Shown: positions 50,204 through 59,742 of the stretch, piece after piece
Numbering within the stretch: position 1 is the stretch's first letter
Layout of the letters: every line of letters starts with the position of its first letter
Notes under the pieces: model-generated
What the model was told of the DNA's origin: nothing
Database searches by the model: none
The model's input: the letters and a program-made list of their open reading frames with translations, nothing else
Assembly (NCBI GenBank): GCA_014800815.1
Contig: JAAVFI010000049.1
Span: 1-64,000 of the forward strand
Direction of reading: 5' to 3'
Length of the DNA: 64,000 bases
Source: Bacteroidales bacterium
Lineage (GTDB): Bacteria > Bacteroidota > Bacteroidia > Bacteroidales > Muribaculaceae
Program-made: the position numbers and the translations under genes

Positions 50204-52333
50204 TTATCTGATAATGATTTTCTTTTTATTGTGAATATATATACCGGGAGCCGAAGGCTTCTCGATGCAGATGCCGGTGAGAGTGTACCAGCGGTCGTCG
50301 GTATCGCCGGAGTTGTCGGCTGCGACTGCCGATACACCTGCTTCGTCGTCGCGGGAGTCGAGCAGACCGAAGGACGATATCTCTACATTTCCGCCTCCGT
50401 GATTTTCGGTAACTTTGATGCGGTAGTGGCTGAAAGCCTTGCCGTGATTGGGATTCTTCACGGAATAATCCTCGTTGAGAAGGTCGGCTGCACGCAGGCG
50501 CTCCACACTCTCGAAAAGGAAGAGACCGCTGAGCACTACCGACGCATGATAGTCGGGAAGAACGGCCTCACCGCGATCCTGCCAGTTGGCCATAATGGTC
50601 ATGTCGGGCTTGACAAGAGCCGCGAGATAGAGCGAACGGGCATTTTCGAGCAGATAGTTGGTGTAGCGTATCTGATGCTCTTCGTCGAGAAGACCGGAGA
50701 GTACCCAGTCGGTAATGTAGCGGATGTATATGCCTTTGAAGAGGCCGCCGTCGCCCTTTCCGCTCTCACACATTATACCGTTGGGCGAGTACCAGCGGCT
50801 GTCGATGCTCTTGTCGAGGAGGTCGACGGCCACGTCGTAGTATTCCTGATTCTTGGTGGCGCGGTAGAGCTCGAGCAGACCGCCGACCCATGTTCCCTGA
50901 TTGTAGGTGAAAGCCCAGCCGCGATTTTCCTGTGCGGGACTGTCTTTCACAAATCCGTCTTCAAAGAGATTGTGAGCGAGCATGAATTCATATATCTTCT
51001 CGGCCTTTTCGAGGTAATGTTCTTCGCCGGTTTTCTGATAGAGAAGTGCCGCGCAAAGCATTGCAGGAGCATTTGAGCAGGCATTTTTGGAGTCGACGGT
51101 GCCCACGGCGCTGCCATGATTCCAGAGTATGCCGCCCACCGAGGCATCCCAGCCTTCATTCCATATCCAGTCGAAAAGCTGCACGGCTTCGTTGAACCAT
51201 TCTTTGGGAGATATGCGTAGAGTCTCCGAAGCACGGATACATGCGAGGCACATCCAGTCCATATCGTCGAAGAAAGAGTTCCACAGGTCGCGGCGTCCGG
51301 CATCGTATGCCACGTACATACCGGTGCGGATATTGCGGGCGTGGCTTTCGTAGGTGTTCTTGCCGGTGCGGCGATAGGCATCAACGTAAGCGTCGACAGC
51401 GTGGGCCATCCACCAGTAGTTGTAGCCGTTGTTGATGTCGGCGGGTACGGTATTCCATGCGTGAATGAGGTATTTGCCGCCGTTGTAGTCTTTGTAGAAC
51501 TTCTGATCCATCATTGCATGAATCTTGTCGAGGGCATCGCTGAAGTCGATATTGCGGCCAGACTTGCCGAAAGTGTACTCCAGAGCAAAGTTCTGAACGT
51601 CGATGTCGGGCATATTGGCCTGCATGTCGAGAGTTACCCAGTCCTCGCCGTCGTTCGAAGCCTGCAGCTCCCATGCGGCTGGGCGGGTGGTCTTGTTGCC
51701 GGTAGCAGCGCCTCCGAGAGTGTAACCGCCGATAACGAGCGGCTCGTCGAGGTCGTACTGCAGTGATGCGGTCCATGCGTTATCGCCGATTACGCCGTTG
51801 TCGTACGCCTGTTTTGCAACAGTCGCCGTGCCCGGATTTTCGGGATATACCACACGGCTGAAATCGCGGCCGAGGAGCTGAATTTCAGCAATCTGCGCCG
51901 TGCCGCCGCCATTGTTCACCTTATTTACCTCAATCTTGAACTGAGTGTAGGGTGCGTCGGTAGTGGCGCGGGCTGTGGCGTTGGTGTACGGCAACTTATA
52001 GCCGGTAGCCATTACGCGGACTATGATTTTCCAATCTTCGCTGTCGTTGTTTCGGGCGTAGACATATACTCGCGAGGGCGCGGTATTGAGGTCGGCAGCC
52101 GCCACAACATTTACACCCGTCACGGTTACGGGAGTATCGAAGATATACTCTGCCGAGAGGTCGCCGCTGAGAGTCGCCACTGTCATATCGTTGCCGTCGG
52201 TAAGTGCTTCGGGAACGTCGACAGTGCCTCCCGCGAAGTGAGCGCGGGAGAGGATGTTGCTTTCAAATATTGTCTGCTGCCCGTAAACCGAGAGAGCCGC
52301 AGCAGCGATACATAGAGCTGTTAAGCGTTTCAT
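50204..52333 (-). CDS. GH76 alpha-1,6-mannanase-like enzyme with N-terminal discoidin-type modules
   Basis: 709 residues with signal peptide (ending near SVYGQ). Two F5/8-type modules occupy about 20-250 (TDAPYTQFKIEVNK, WELQASNDGEDWVTLD). The GH76 domain (about 255-600) is canonical: catalytic D356/D357 in NSFFDDMDWMCLA, GGILWNHGS, ACSNAPAMLCAALLYQKTGE, FTYNQGTWVGGLLELYRATK and GDGGLFKGIYIRY. GH76 enzymes cleave the alpha-1,6-mannan backbone internally. The tail WYTLTGICIEKPSAPGIYIH, then NKKKIIIR, is T9SS-like. Its ATG overlaps the GH97 stop by 4 bp, so translation is coupled. Confidence 0.87.
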   Translation of the reverse strand: MKRLTALCIAAAALSVYGQQTIFESNILSRAHFAGGTVDVPEALTDGNDMTVATLSGDLSAEYIFDTPVTVTGVNVVAAADLNTAPSRVYVYARNNDSEDWKIIVRVMATGYKLPYTNATARATTDAPYTQFKIEVNKVNNGGGTAQIAEIQLLGRDFSRVVYPENPGTATVAKQAYDNGVIGDNAWTASLQYDLDEPLVIGGYTLGGAATGNKTTRPAAWELQASNDGEDWVTLDMQANMPDIDVQNFALEYTFGKSGRNIDFSDALDKIHAMMDQKFYKDYNGGKYLIHAWNTVPADINNGYNYWWMAHAVDAYVDAYRRTGKNTYESHARNIRTGMYVAYDAGRRDLWNSFFDDMDWMCLACIRASETLRISPKEWFNEAVQLFDWIWNEGWDASVGGILWNHGSAVGTVDSKNACSNAPAMLCAALLYQKTGEEHYLEKAEKIYEFMLAHNLFEDGFVKDSPAQENRGWAFTYNQGTWVGGLLELYRATKNQEYYDVAVDLLDKSIDSRWYSPNGIMCESGKGDGGLFKGIYIRYITDWVLSGLLDEEHQIRYTNYLLENARSLYLAALVKPDMTIMANWQDRGEAVLPDYHASVVLSGLFLFESVERLRAADLLNEDYSVKNPNHGKAFSHYRIKVTENHGGGNVEISSFGLLDSRDDEAGVSAVAADNSGDTDDRWYTLTGICIEKPSAPGIYIHNKKKIIIR

Positions 52334-54819
52334 AGAGCAAGTTTCTTGGAGAAGGAGGCCGAGCCGCAGTGCACGTTGGCAATGACGATGCCCGAGAGAG
52401 ATGTTTCAATAGTATTGACACCGCCTGAGAGGCTATAGGTGCCTGCAATGCGGCCGTCGAGAGTGAAGATAGTGAGTTCGCCGGCTTCGGCTGTAGTCAC
52501 GGTCACTGTTCCGGCAGAAGCGGTGATTGTGGGTGCGTAATAGGAATTTACGGTTTCGACGCCCGACTCTACGTAGTCGTCGGTAACTTCTGTCATCAGG
52601 AGGATGCGGTCGAATGCCGGAGTATTGGCGTTGTTGCGCGGCGAGATTTTTATGGTGTTGTTTCCTTTCTTGAGATTTACACGGATAGTGGTGAATCCAA
52701 GCGGATCGTGCGAAGACTGCCCGCCCTGGCGGTTGAATGTGTGGTAGGTTGCAGAAGCACCGTTTACCGAAATCGCCGCTGTGGACTGCTCGTTGTTGGT
52801 GTAGAAGAAAGTAAGGGTGTATTCACCGTCTTCTTCCACTTCGATGTCGTCGAAGAATACCGACTGCGAGGAGTTGTTCATCACGCCTGCCTGACGACCC
52901 TGCGAGCACCAGCTGTTGCCCTCGGCATTTACGCCCTGAGTATAGTTCTCGGCTTCGCGACGGATAGTGCGCGGATAGAGGAGGTCGCTGCGGGGCGAGA
53001 TGCACATTACGGCGCCGTCCTGTGCCTTGAGGCTGAGCGAAAGGCGGGTAGCGGATGTCACTTCGCGCTTTTCGAACGCGATGTCGGTGGCATGCACGCC
53101 CTGAGTGTAGATGTATGCGTAGTAGGTGCCGTCGCCTTCGAGGAAGCTGAGGTCTACGGTCTGAGTGCGCGCTTTATCGGAAACGCTTGCCACCCACCAG
53201 TCGTCGCCGGAGCGGCGGGCGATAGTCACATAGCTTTCGGGAGAGGCTGCAAGGCACTTGATATCGTCCCATGTGGTGGGCACCTGACGCAGCAGAGGAG
53301 TCGATTCACGGCCGAGAAGGTTGGATGCACAGTCGCAGATTGTGAGGTGAGCGCTCTCGTAGAGCACAGTGAGTGCAGTCTGATAAGCCCACGAAGTGTT
53401 TGCTATGGCACAGCCGTCGCGCTTACCGTATTTTACGGGAGTATAGTCCATAGGGCCGATTACATTGCGGGTCAGGGCAAGATTCACGCCGTGGCTCGCG
53501 GGGGTAAGGTGGCCCCAGTTCATATACATCTCGCCGCCGTAGTTTGCCTCGGTAGTCATAAGGTGAGGCCAGTAGCGCTCAAGGCCCGAGGGCTTGTTGC
53601 AACCGTGGAAGTTGACCATGAGGCGGCAGTCCGCGCACGCCTGTAGGAGCACCTGATATTTCTCCTGCACGGTCTGAGCGTCGCCGTTGAAGAAGTCGAT
53701 TTTCACACCGGCGATACCGGCGTCGGCCCAACCTTTGAGAATGCGGTAATCGTTGTCGTAGTCATTGTTGAAGCGGTTCTGGTGGCTCCAGAGCAGCACC
53801 TTCACATTCTTCGAGTCGGCGTAGGAAGTAACGTCGGTGAGGCTCACACGGCCGTCCCAGCCTTCGTCGAGGAGGAAGTAAGGCCAGCCCATCGACGAAG
53901 CGAGGTCGATATAGCTCTTGCAGCGGTCGAGTGTCACGTCGTTGCTGCCGTCTTCCGAACCCCAGTCCCATGAAGAGGCGCCGGGCTTTACCCATTCTTC
54001 CCAATCGGTCATCTCGGTATCGGGCACGAGATTCTGAATCATGGTAGACTCCACGATAGTGGGAAGTGTGCCCATCTGCAGGGTACGCCATGCCGAGGTG
54101 AAGTCTGATTTGATCTTGGAAGAACCTTCGGGCTGATAGATAATCTGGCCCTGTGTTTCGCCGGGGAAGATACGCGAGCCGGCCATCTGGTCGAAAAGTC
54201 CGGCCTCGGAGAGAAGGATATACTGAGCGCCCGACTGTATGAGCATCGGGCCGCAGTAGCCGCCTTCATTGGTGAGATTGTTCCATGTGTGGGTATTGTA
54301 GTAGGAGGAGTATCCTTCGCCGTAGTTCTGAACCCATGTACGGGTAAAGGATGCGATGTTGAACTCAGTGTGCTCCTGCGTGAGGCTCATGCCGGGAAGA
54401 TTTGGTATCTCGTAGCGGAATGCCACACCGTCGTCGAACACGCGGAAGCGTACGGTAAGATTGCGGGAAGAAGCTGTGCCCTTTCCGGTCACAGTAAGTT
54501 CGTTATAGTGATTGTGCGCCACAGATACCTTTCCGTGGGGCAGTGCATAATATTCGTCGTTGGAGGCTTCGGTCCATTCGGCACCGTTGGGGAATGTCCG
54601 GAGTTTCATTGCTCCGATAGTGAGGCCGAGGGCTGAAGACTTTACATATTCACGCGAGTTTTTCGCGATAGAGTATTGGAGAGAATTGTCGTCGGTGTAA
54701 GTTACTGTGAGGGTTATCGCACCGTCGGGCGACGAAGTCTGACGCGTCTCTTCTGCGTAGGCATTGGAGGCGCTACACAACGCACCGGTCGCCAAAAGTA
54801 TGTTGAGCAGTTTTTTCAT
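52330..54819 (-). CDS. GH97 retaining-type glycosidase (alpha-galactosidase-like) with CBM and T9SS-like tail
   Basis: 829 residues with signal peptide (ending near NAYA). The GH97 N-terminal super-sandwich (about 25-275, SSPDGAITLTVTYTDDNSLQ, FRVFDDGVAFRYEIP) precedes the barrel (WDWGSEDGSNDVTLDRCKSY). The nucleophile position is an aspartate, D375 (AGVKIDFFNGD), with E424 (MTTEANYGGE) as candidate acid/base; by family knowledge the Asp nucleophile marks the retaining branch, such as alpha-galactosidases, rather than SusB-type inverting glucosidases. A CBM35/6-like module (about 645-760) and a typical C-terminal sorting-type domain (LTIFTLDGRIAGTYSLSGG) follow. A hairpin (54857-54892) precedes the gene. 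Confidence 0.87.
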   Translation of the reverse strand: MKKLLNILLATGALCSASNAYAEETRQTSSPDGAITLTVTYTDDNSLQYSIAKNSREYVKSSALGLTIGAMKLRTFPNGAEWTEASNDEYYALPHGKVSVAHNHYNELTVTGKGTASSRNLTVRFRVFDDGVAFRYEIPNLPGMSLTQEHTEFNIASFTRTWVQNYGEGYSSYYNTHTWNNLTNEGGYCGPMLIQSGAQYILLSEAGLFDQMAGSRIFPGETQGQIIYQPEGSSKIKSDFTSAWRTLQMGTLPTIVESTMIQNLVPDTEMTDWEEWVKPGASSWDWGSEDGSNDVTLDRCKSYIDLASSMGWPYFLLDEGWDGRVSLTDVTSYADSKNVKVLLWSHQNRFNNDYDNDYRILKGWADAGIAGVKIDFFNGDAQTVQEKYQVLLQACADCRLMVNFHGCNKPSGLERYWPHLMTTEANYGGEMYMNWGHLTPASHGVNLALTRNVIGPMDYTPVKYGKRDGCAIANTSWAYQTALTVLYESAHLTICDCASNLLGRESTPLLRQVPTTWDDIKCLAASPESYVTIARRSGDDWWVASVSDKARTQTVDLSFLEGDGTYYAYIYTQGVHATDIAFEKREVTSATRLSLSLKAQDGAVMCISPRSDLLYPRTIRREAENYTQGVNAEGNSWCSQGRQAGVMNNSSQSVFFDDIEVEEDGEYTLTFFYTNNEQSTAAISVNGASATYHTFNRQGGQSSHDPLGFTTIRVNLKKGNNTIKISPRNNANTPAFDRILLMTEVTDDYVESGVETVNSYYAPTITASAGTVTVTTAEAGELTIFTLDGRIAGTYSLSGGVNTIETSLSGIVIANVHCGSASFSKKLAL

Positions 54820-54856
54820 TGTATGTGATAAGTGGTTAACGTTAAGAGGGAGAGAA

Positions 54857-54892
54857 ACGGAGGGACGAAGCCTCGGGGCCGCGCCCCTCCGT
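54857..54892 (-). promoter_or_regulatory. Intercistronic stem-loop between the first CBM protein gene and GH97
   Basis: ACGGAGGG / CCCTCCGT arms with a nested GGGGC/GCCCC stem, followed on the minus strand by TTTCTCTCCC. It could end part of the transcripts or protect upstream mRNA from 3' exonucleases. Confidence 0.5.
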
Positions 54893-54922
54893 ATAGAAAT
54901 TTATAGCAATGTTGATGTTGAA

Positions 54923-57460
54923 TTAGCGGATAACGATCTTGCATACAGTGTTCTCTACCTTGAGGATGTAGAGGCCTGCAGCGAGAGTTACGGTTGCAGT
55001 TCCGTCGGCGAGCTTACCTGCGGCTACTTCTGCACCTGCGAGGGTGTAGACAGCGTAGGTGTTGCCGGCTTCAGCGGCGATAGTGAGTTCGCCGCCTGCG
55101 ATAGCGTAAGTGAAGGCGGGAGCAATAGCGTCGGCTACACCGGTGGGAATGTCGGGAGTAGCGTAGAGCTGGAATGCACCGAGGGCGGGATTGGAGATTT
55201 CGTCGCCGGTCATTTCGAGTTTAACAGCCTTTACAGCGGCAGCGCGAGCTTTGAAGCGTGCGGTTTCTTCGGCTTCGGCAGCGGGTGTGAATGTAGCCAC
55301 AATACCGCGTGAGCTCAGAGCTACGTCGCCTTCGAGAGCCTTGAATTCGCCTGCATCGGCAGAAGTGCTTACAGTCCATTCTTCCTTACCCTTGGTTGTA
55401 GAAGCCCATACAACCTTGTCGATGAATACGGGAGTGTCGAATACCTTGGTGATAGTTGCGGTGGGAGCAGTTGCGACAGCCTGGTTGTACTCGTTGTTAT
55501 CCCAGATTGCGGCGGCATTTTCGAAGTTTTCAACAGTCACTTCTTCGGCAGAAGCGAGATTGTTTTCGTTTTCTTCGATTTCGGGAGTTACTTCCTCGTC
55601 GGCGATAGTGTACCATGCGCCGATATTGATGGGTTCGAGTTCGAAGCAGTCAACGGGAGTAGCATATCCGGTAGTACCGTGAGTGATAGCGATGATATTG
55701 AGGCCTTCTTTAAGTTCGAGTACGGTAGAAGCTATACCGTTGCCCTGATCCCAGGCTGTTGCATTGTCGGGAGCATTAACGAGAACTTTAGCCTTACCGA
55801 GTACCTGTACATAGGTATCGCGGGCACCGTTCATTGCCACCTTGTGCCAGAGGCGCATCTGGTACATACCGGCCTCTTTTACATTTACGGTATAGTAAGC
55901 GGCAGCGGCTTCATTGTCGAAACCAACTACCTGACCGCCGTGGAATCCGGGCAGGGGTTCGTGTGCGCAGTTTTCAGCGAAGTAGTAAGCTTCAGCCTCG
56001 CTGAAGTAGCGTGCGCCTGCGAAGTCGCTTTCCTGGAGAGTCGAATTGGCATCTTCGAGGAACACGAATTTACCGATACCGGGCATGAAGTCGTTGTTGT
56101 GGCGGGCGAGAACAAAAGTGTTCACACCTTCGTTGAGCCATACCTTAACGCTGGTTTCGCCGGTGCAGGCAGCGAGAGTCTTATCCCATGTACCATTGTT
56201 GGCGCTGCGGAGAATGTTGGGTTTCTGGTCGTTGACCTGAGTGAAGAAAGCACGCTCACCCGCACAGGCGGTGTAAGCGGTAAGAGTGTAGACACCGGCC
56301 TTGGGAGCTTCGAAGGTGTACTTGGCACCGATAGTTGCGCGGTCGGCGGCAAATTCATCGTAGCCGTAACCGAACTTACCACCACCTTCGCCGAGTACTT
56401 CATTAGCTATTGAAAGGTTGAAGGGAACATATCCTTCGGTTTCGTGACCGTCAAACTCTACGGCGAGAAGTTCGATGCGGGCAATGGTCTCGAGCTTTTC
56501 GTTGGCGGTAAACCAGGGTGCGTCGATAGCCTCGATCTCGAAGCAGTCTACAATGGGAGCATAGCCATTATGACCCTTGAATGTGAGTTTGTTAGCACCG
56601 GCTTCAAGATAGAGGGGGAGATTTACAGTAGCGTTTGCGCTATCCCAATTTGATGAGTATCCGGGAACACCGTTGAGCTCGTAGGGAAGATAGCCGTCTA
56701 CCTCTACCTGCATATCGCGGTTCTGCATAGTGCAGTACCAGATACGCATGAGATAAGCGCCGGCCTTGTCTACGTTTACGGTATATGAGGCGGTGTTGCC
56801 GTTGTCAAGGCCTACGCCTGTACCGGCAGCGGCTGTAGTGTGGCTGAAGTTAGGACGATTTTCGAGACCGGCAGAGTGTTCGTCGCAGTCCTCGGCTTCA
56901 ACAAAAATAGCTTTGGTGGCTTCGAGAGCTTCTCCTTCGGCTTTTGTCAATTCAAACTTATAGATGTTGGGGAGATATGCGTTCTGAGAAGCGCCGTTCA
57001 AGAATATGCGGCAAGGTTCGATAGTAATGGTATTCTCACCGGCTTCGAGAGCCACACGCATGGTAGACTTGGCTGTAGCATTCTCCCAATTCCAATCACC
57101 TGAAGTCTCTGCATGTATGAGGGCTGCCTTGGCGTCGTTTACCTTTGCGTAGATGTAGCGGTCGAACTGCATGTTGGCGTAGAAGATGTCAAGGTCGTAA
57201 ACACCTGCAGCGTCAACTGTGAAAGTATAGGTTGCGTGGCGGCCGTTACCTTGGGCATAGTCAGAATAATATGCTTGCCAGTTTTCACCATTCTCCTGGC
57301 CGAGCATTTCAGAGGCTGTGTTCATACCCACGGTAGCTACAGTGGGCGCGGGGAGATTGTCGGCGGTAGCTTTTGTACCCGCCTGGAAAACGATGTCGGC
57401 GGCATTAGCTGCAGGAGCGAGAGCTGCTGCGCCGAGAAGAGTTAGTAAAATTTTGTTCAT
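54923..57460 (-). CDS. Multi-CBM surface protein without catalytic domain, T9SS-like tail
   Basis: 845 residues, signal peptide ending near NAADI. Four beta-sandwich modules (about 20-180, 184-315, 325-470, 480-630) share a pattern AGxYxxxIWYxxxxxR followed by LEAGxNxI and, in two copies, PVDCFELE or similar (examples: AGVYDLDIFYANMQFDRYIY, AGAYLMRIWYCTMQNRDMQV, AGMYQMRLWHKVAMNGARDT). This is CBM6/35-like. A discoidin-like fifth module spans about 640-775. The C-terminus (TYAVYTLAGAEVAAGKLADG, AAGLYILKVENTVCKIVIR) is a good T9SS-type sorting domain. No catalytic domain was recognised. Placed between SusCDE and the enzymes, it is probably a surface glycan-binding protein. Confidence 0.75.
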   Translation of the reverse strand: MNKILLTLLGAAALAPAANAADIVFQAGTKATADNLPAPTVATVGMNTASEMLGQENGENWQAYYSDYAQGNGRHATYTFTVDAAGVYDLDIFYANMQFDRYIYAKVNDAKAALIHAETSGDWNWENATAKSTMRVALEAGENTITIEPCRIFLNGASQNAYLPNIYKFELTKAEGEALEATKAIFVEAEDCDEHSAGLENRPNFSHTTAAAGTGVGLDNGNTASYTVNVDKAGAYLMRIWYCTMQNRDMQVEVDGYLPYELNGVPGYSSNWDSANATVNLPLYLEAGANKLTFKGHNGYAPIVDCFEIEAIDAPWFTANEKLETIARIELLAVEFDGHETEGYVPFNLSIANEVLGEGGGKFGYGYDEFAADRATIGAKYTFEAPKAGVYTLTAYTACAGERAFFTQVNDQKPNILRSANNGTWDKTLAACTGETSVKVWLNEGVNTFVLARHNNDFMPGIGKFVFLEDANSTLQESDFAGARYFSEAEAYYFAENCAHEPLPGFHGGQVVGFDNEAAAAYYTVNVKEAGMYQMRLWHKVAMNGARDTYVQVLGKAKVLVNAPDNATAWDQGNGIASTVLELKEGLNIIAITHGTTGYATPVDCFELEPINIGAWYTIADEEVTPEIEENENNLASAEEVTVENFENAAAIWDNNEYNQAVATAPTATITKVFDTPVFIDKVVWASTTKGKEEWTVSTSADAGEFKALEGDVALSSRGIVATFTPAAEAEETARFKARAAAVKAVKLEMTGDEISNPALGAFQLYATPDIPTGVADAIAPAFTYAIAGGELTIAAEAGNTYAVYTLAGAEVAAGKLADGTATVTLAAGLYILKVENTVCKIVIR

Positions 57461-57479
57461 GATAATTTTAGGTTTGTGG

Positions 57480-57516
57480 ATAGTGAGGATGTTGACCTGA
57501 GCAACACCCTCACTAT
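57480..57516 (-). promoter_or_regulatory. Intercistronic stem-loop between the two CBM protein genes
   Basis: ATAGTGAGG-x-TGTTG arms pair with CAACA-x-CCTCACTAT (14 of 15 matched) around a 7-base loop. No T-run follows on the minus strand, so RNA stabilization or processing is more likely than termination. Confidence 0.55.
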
Positions 57517-57531
57517 ATTTTAAGCTATTGA

Positions 57532-59742
57532 TTAACGGATAGAAACTTTCTTCACGAGGTTGCCGACCTTAACTACATAGAAGCCGGGAGCGAGAGCTAC
57601 GGTATTGCCACCGTTTGCAGCGCGGCCCTGAGCTACTGTAGCACCTGCGATAGTGTAGATGCTGTAGTCGGTACCTGCCTCTGCAACGAATTCGATAGCG
57701 CCGGGGAGGATAGCGAGCGCGAGAGCGGGCTTAACGGCTGCAGATTCGATTACGCCTGCTGCTTCGCCGGAGATATCTTCAGTGAAGAGCTGGAGACCTG
57801 AGAGGTGGAGAGTCTTGCCGGCGGTCTCACGGAGTGTGAGGCGGATGAAGTCGGAAGTGAAGTCCATGTCGCAGGGGAGGATGAATGCACCGCCGATGGT
57901 GTGCCATACAAATTCGTTCTGAGCGTCGAGAGTTGTGTAGGGGTCTTCTTCGTCGGAGTTGTAGTCGTAAGCGGCGAGAGTCCAGTACTGGGGGTTACGG
58001 CCCGACCAACCGTCGCGGTAAGGAGCAGCAATGAGGTAAGACTTGAGCTGAACTTCTTCGTCGAGATAGAATTCAACGTTCACTTCGAGAGTTTCATTGT
58101 TGCAGACGGGAGTCCAGAAAGAGGTGTTGCTGCCGTCGAAGATATTGTGGGTGGTTTCGTCGTAGATCGTCACTTCGCCGGTGTCGGGGTCGGTACCTTC
58201 TGCGTAGTATCCTTCGATATCAGAGTTGAACTCTACACCGTCGGGGATGAGGATGCCTTCGGGGTTGTGAGTTGCAGCAGAGCTGTAGGGATAGCCCCAT
58301 ACTGCGAGGTCGCCGATAGATGCGGCTGCGCTACCCTTGATATTTACGCGTACATACTTCACGGGATCGGGAGTAACGAAAGGATCGGTGAGAGTTGCGC
58401 TGTAGAAGCGGCCTACGGTAGCGGTTGCACCGGGGGTAGGACCTTCGCGCCATGTCCGGCCGTCGTTGGATACTTCGAGTGTCCAGCCGTCGCGGTCGGC
58501 GTTCTCAGATGCCCACTGGTAGCCTGTGAGAAGGATTTCGAAGGGGAACTCGAGCACTACATCGGCGGTAGAAGAAGCTGCTGTAGCTACAGTCCACTCG
58601 TTGTGGTCCTGGATAGCGGCAACATTATCGAGAGTGTTCGACGACCACTTTGCGATAGACGAAAGGGCATGCTTGGGAGCACCGATTTCGTTTGCGGGCT
58701 TCACAAAGTCAGGATAGTTTACGAGGTCGAGGGTGAAGAGGTCCATAGGAGCGGTGTCACCGTTGCTCGAAGCGTTTGCACCCACCTTGGTGTAGTTGGA
58801 GATCTGGATAGTGTTGGCACCCTTTTCGAGATATACGAGGACGTTGCGGTGAGTGTTGGCGGCAAACCATTCACCTGCAGCCCACTGGTTGAACTGTACG
58901 AGGTAGGGCTCGCCTTCGTTTACTTTCACCTTGGCCCAGCGGTTGCCGAAGAGACAGTACCAGATAGTCATGTCGTACACACCGGCCTGGTCGACATTTA
59001 CATTGTAGATAAGTGTACCGCCGCTTGCGCCTACACAGCCGGCCTGACCGCCGCTAAAGTTTTCGCGATCGTCGATAGTGGTATTGCCGGAGCGACCGTC
59101 GGGAGTCTCCATTTCACGGATATAAGTTGTGTAGGGTTCCCAGTCGGCGGGTTTTGCTATCTCTGTAGCAGAACGTACGAGTTCGAAGCGGTCGAGGTTG
59201 GGGATATAAGGTACGTCGCGGCCTTCAGCTTTTGAGGGTCCGAACATATATTCAACCTTGAGTTCGTTTTCACCGGCCTCGAGGTAGAGCTGAATGGTCT
59301 TGCTTACGATACCGGGCTCGATGGTTGTGGTTTCGTCTTCGTTGAGAACTTCGCGGGGAGTACCGTCCCAACCGGCAGAGAGTTCGTCGCAGTAGATTAC
59401 GTTGCCAATCTGGTTGTTGGCCGTAACCTTGAGCCAGCGGTCGAACATAGAAGCGTAGAATACGGTGAAATCGTAAGTACCGGCTTCGGGAACTTCTACG
59501 ATATACTGGGCGTAGCAGCCGGCTTCGCCGCCTACCATTTCGAGGTAGCTGCCCACAGCACCCTGGGTACCACCGATCATAGCTCCGGAGGCCTCGGTGC
59601 CTTCACCTACGGGAGCATCGTCCATATTGACAGCATAGGTATAGTCCTCTGCTTCGAGCACAATAGGCTCTGCAGCGAAAGCTGCCATTGTACCGCTCAT
59701 AAGAACGGCTGCCATAAAAGCTGATTTGTGTAAATTTTTCAC
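57532..59742 (-). CDS. Second multi-CBM/discoidin surface protein, T9SS-like tail
   Basis: 736 residues, signal peptide ending near AAFAAE. Two CBM6/35-like modules (about 26-190 with VLEAEDYTYAVNM, AGTYDFTVFYASMFDRWLKV; about 205-350 with AGVYDMTIWYCLFGNRWAKV) precede two discoidin (F5/8 type C)-like modules (about 355-500, WTLEVSNDGRTWREG; about 505-665, NPQYWTLAAYDYN). The tail (YSIYTIAGATVAQGRAANGG, APGFYVVKVGNLVKKVSIR) is T9SS-like. No catalytic domain recognised. It lies directly after the SusE-like gene (73 bp), the position of SusF or a surface glycan-binding protein in canonical loci, and is related in build to the next gene. Confidence 0.75.
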   Translation of the reverse strand: MKNLHKSAFMAAVLMSGTMAAFAAEPIVLEAEDYTYAVNMDDAPVGEGTEASGAMIGGTQGAVGSYLEMVGGEAGCYAQYIVEVPEAGTYDFTVFYASMFDRWLKVTANNQIGNVIYCDELSAGWDGTPREVLNEDETTTIEPGIVSKTIQLYLEAGENELKVEYMFGPSKAEGRDVPYIPNLDRFELVRSATEIAKPADWEPYTTYIREMETPDGRSGNTTIDDRENFSGGQAGCVGASGGTLIYNVNVDQAGVYDMTIWYCLFGNRWAKVKVNEGEPYLVQFNQWAAGEWFAANTHRNVLVYLEKGANTIQISNYTKVGANASSNGDTAPMDLFTLDLVNYPDFVKPANEIGAPKHALSSIAKWSSNTLDNVAAIQDHNEWTVATAASSTADVVLEFPFEILLTGYQWASENADRDGWTLEVSNDGRTWREGPTPGATATVGRFYSATLTDPFVTPDPVKYVRVNIKGSAAASIGDLAVWGYPYSSAATHNPEGILIPDGVEFNSDIEGYYAEGTDPDTGEVTIYDETTHNIFDGSNTSFWTPVCNNETLEVNVEFYLDEEVQLKSYLIAAPYRDGWSGRNPQYWTLAAYDYNSDEEDPYTTLDAQNEFVWHTIGGAFILPCDMDFTSDFIRLTLRETAGKTLHLSGLQLFTEDISGEAAGVIESAAVKPALALAILPGAIEFVAEAGTDYSIYTIAGATVAQGRAANGGNTVALAPGFYVVKVGNLVKKVSIR

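Noticed and set aside
57805-59235. 476-codon plus-strand open frame opposite a multi-CBM gene, and similar long antisense frames at 61481-62860, 30061-31179, 12870-13973 and 11018-11722
   Set aside because: They are antisense to strongly supported genes, lack recognisable domains, and arise because the real genes rarely use codons whose complement is a stop.
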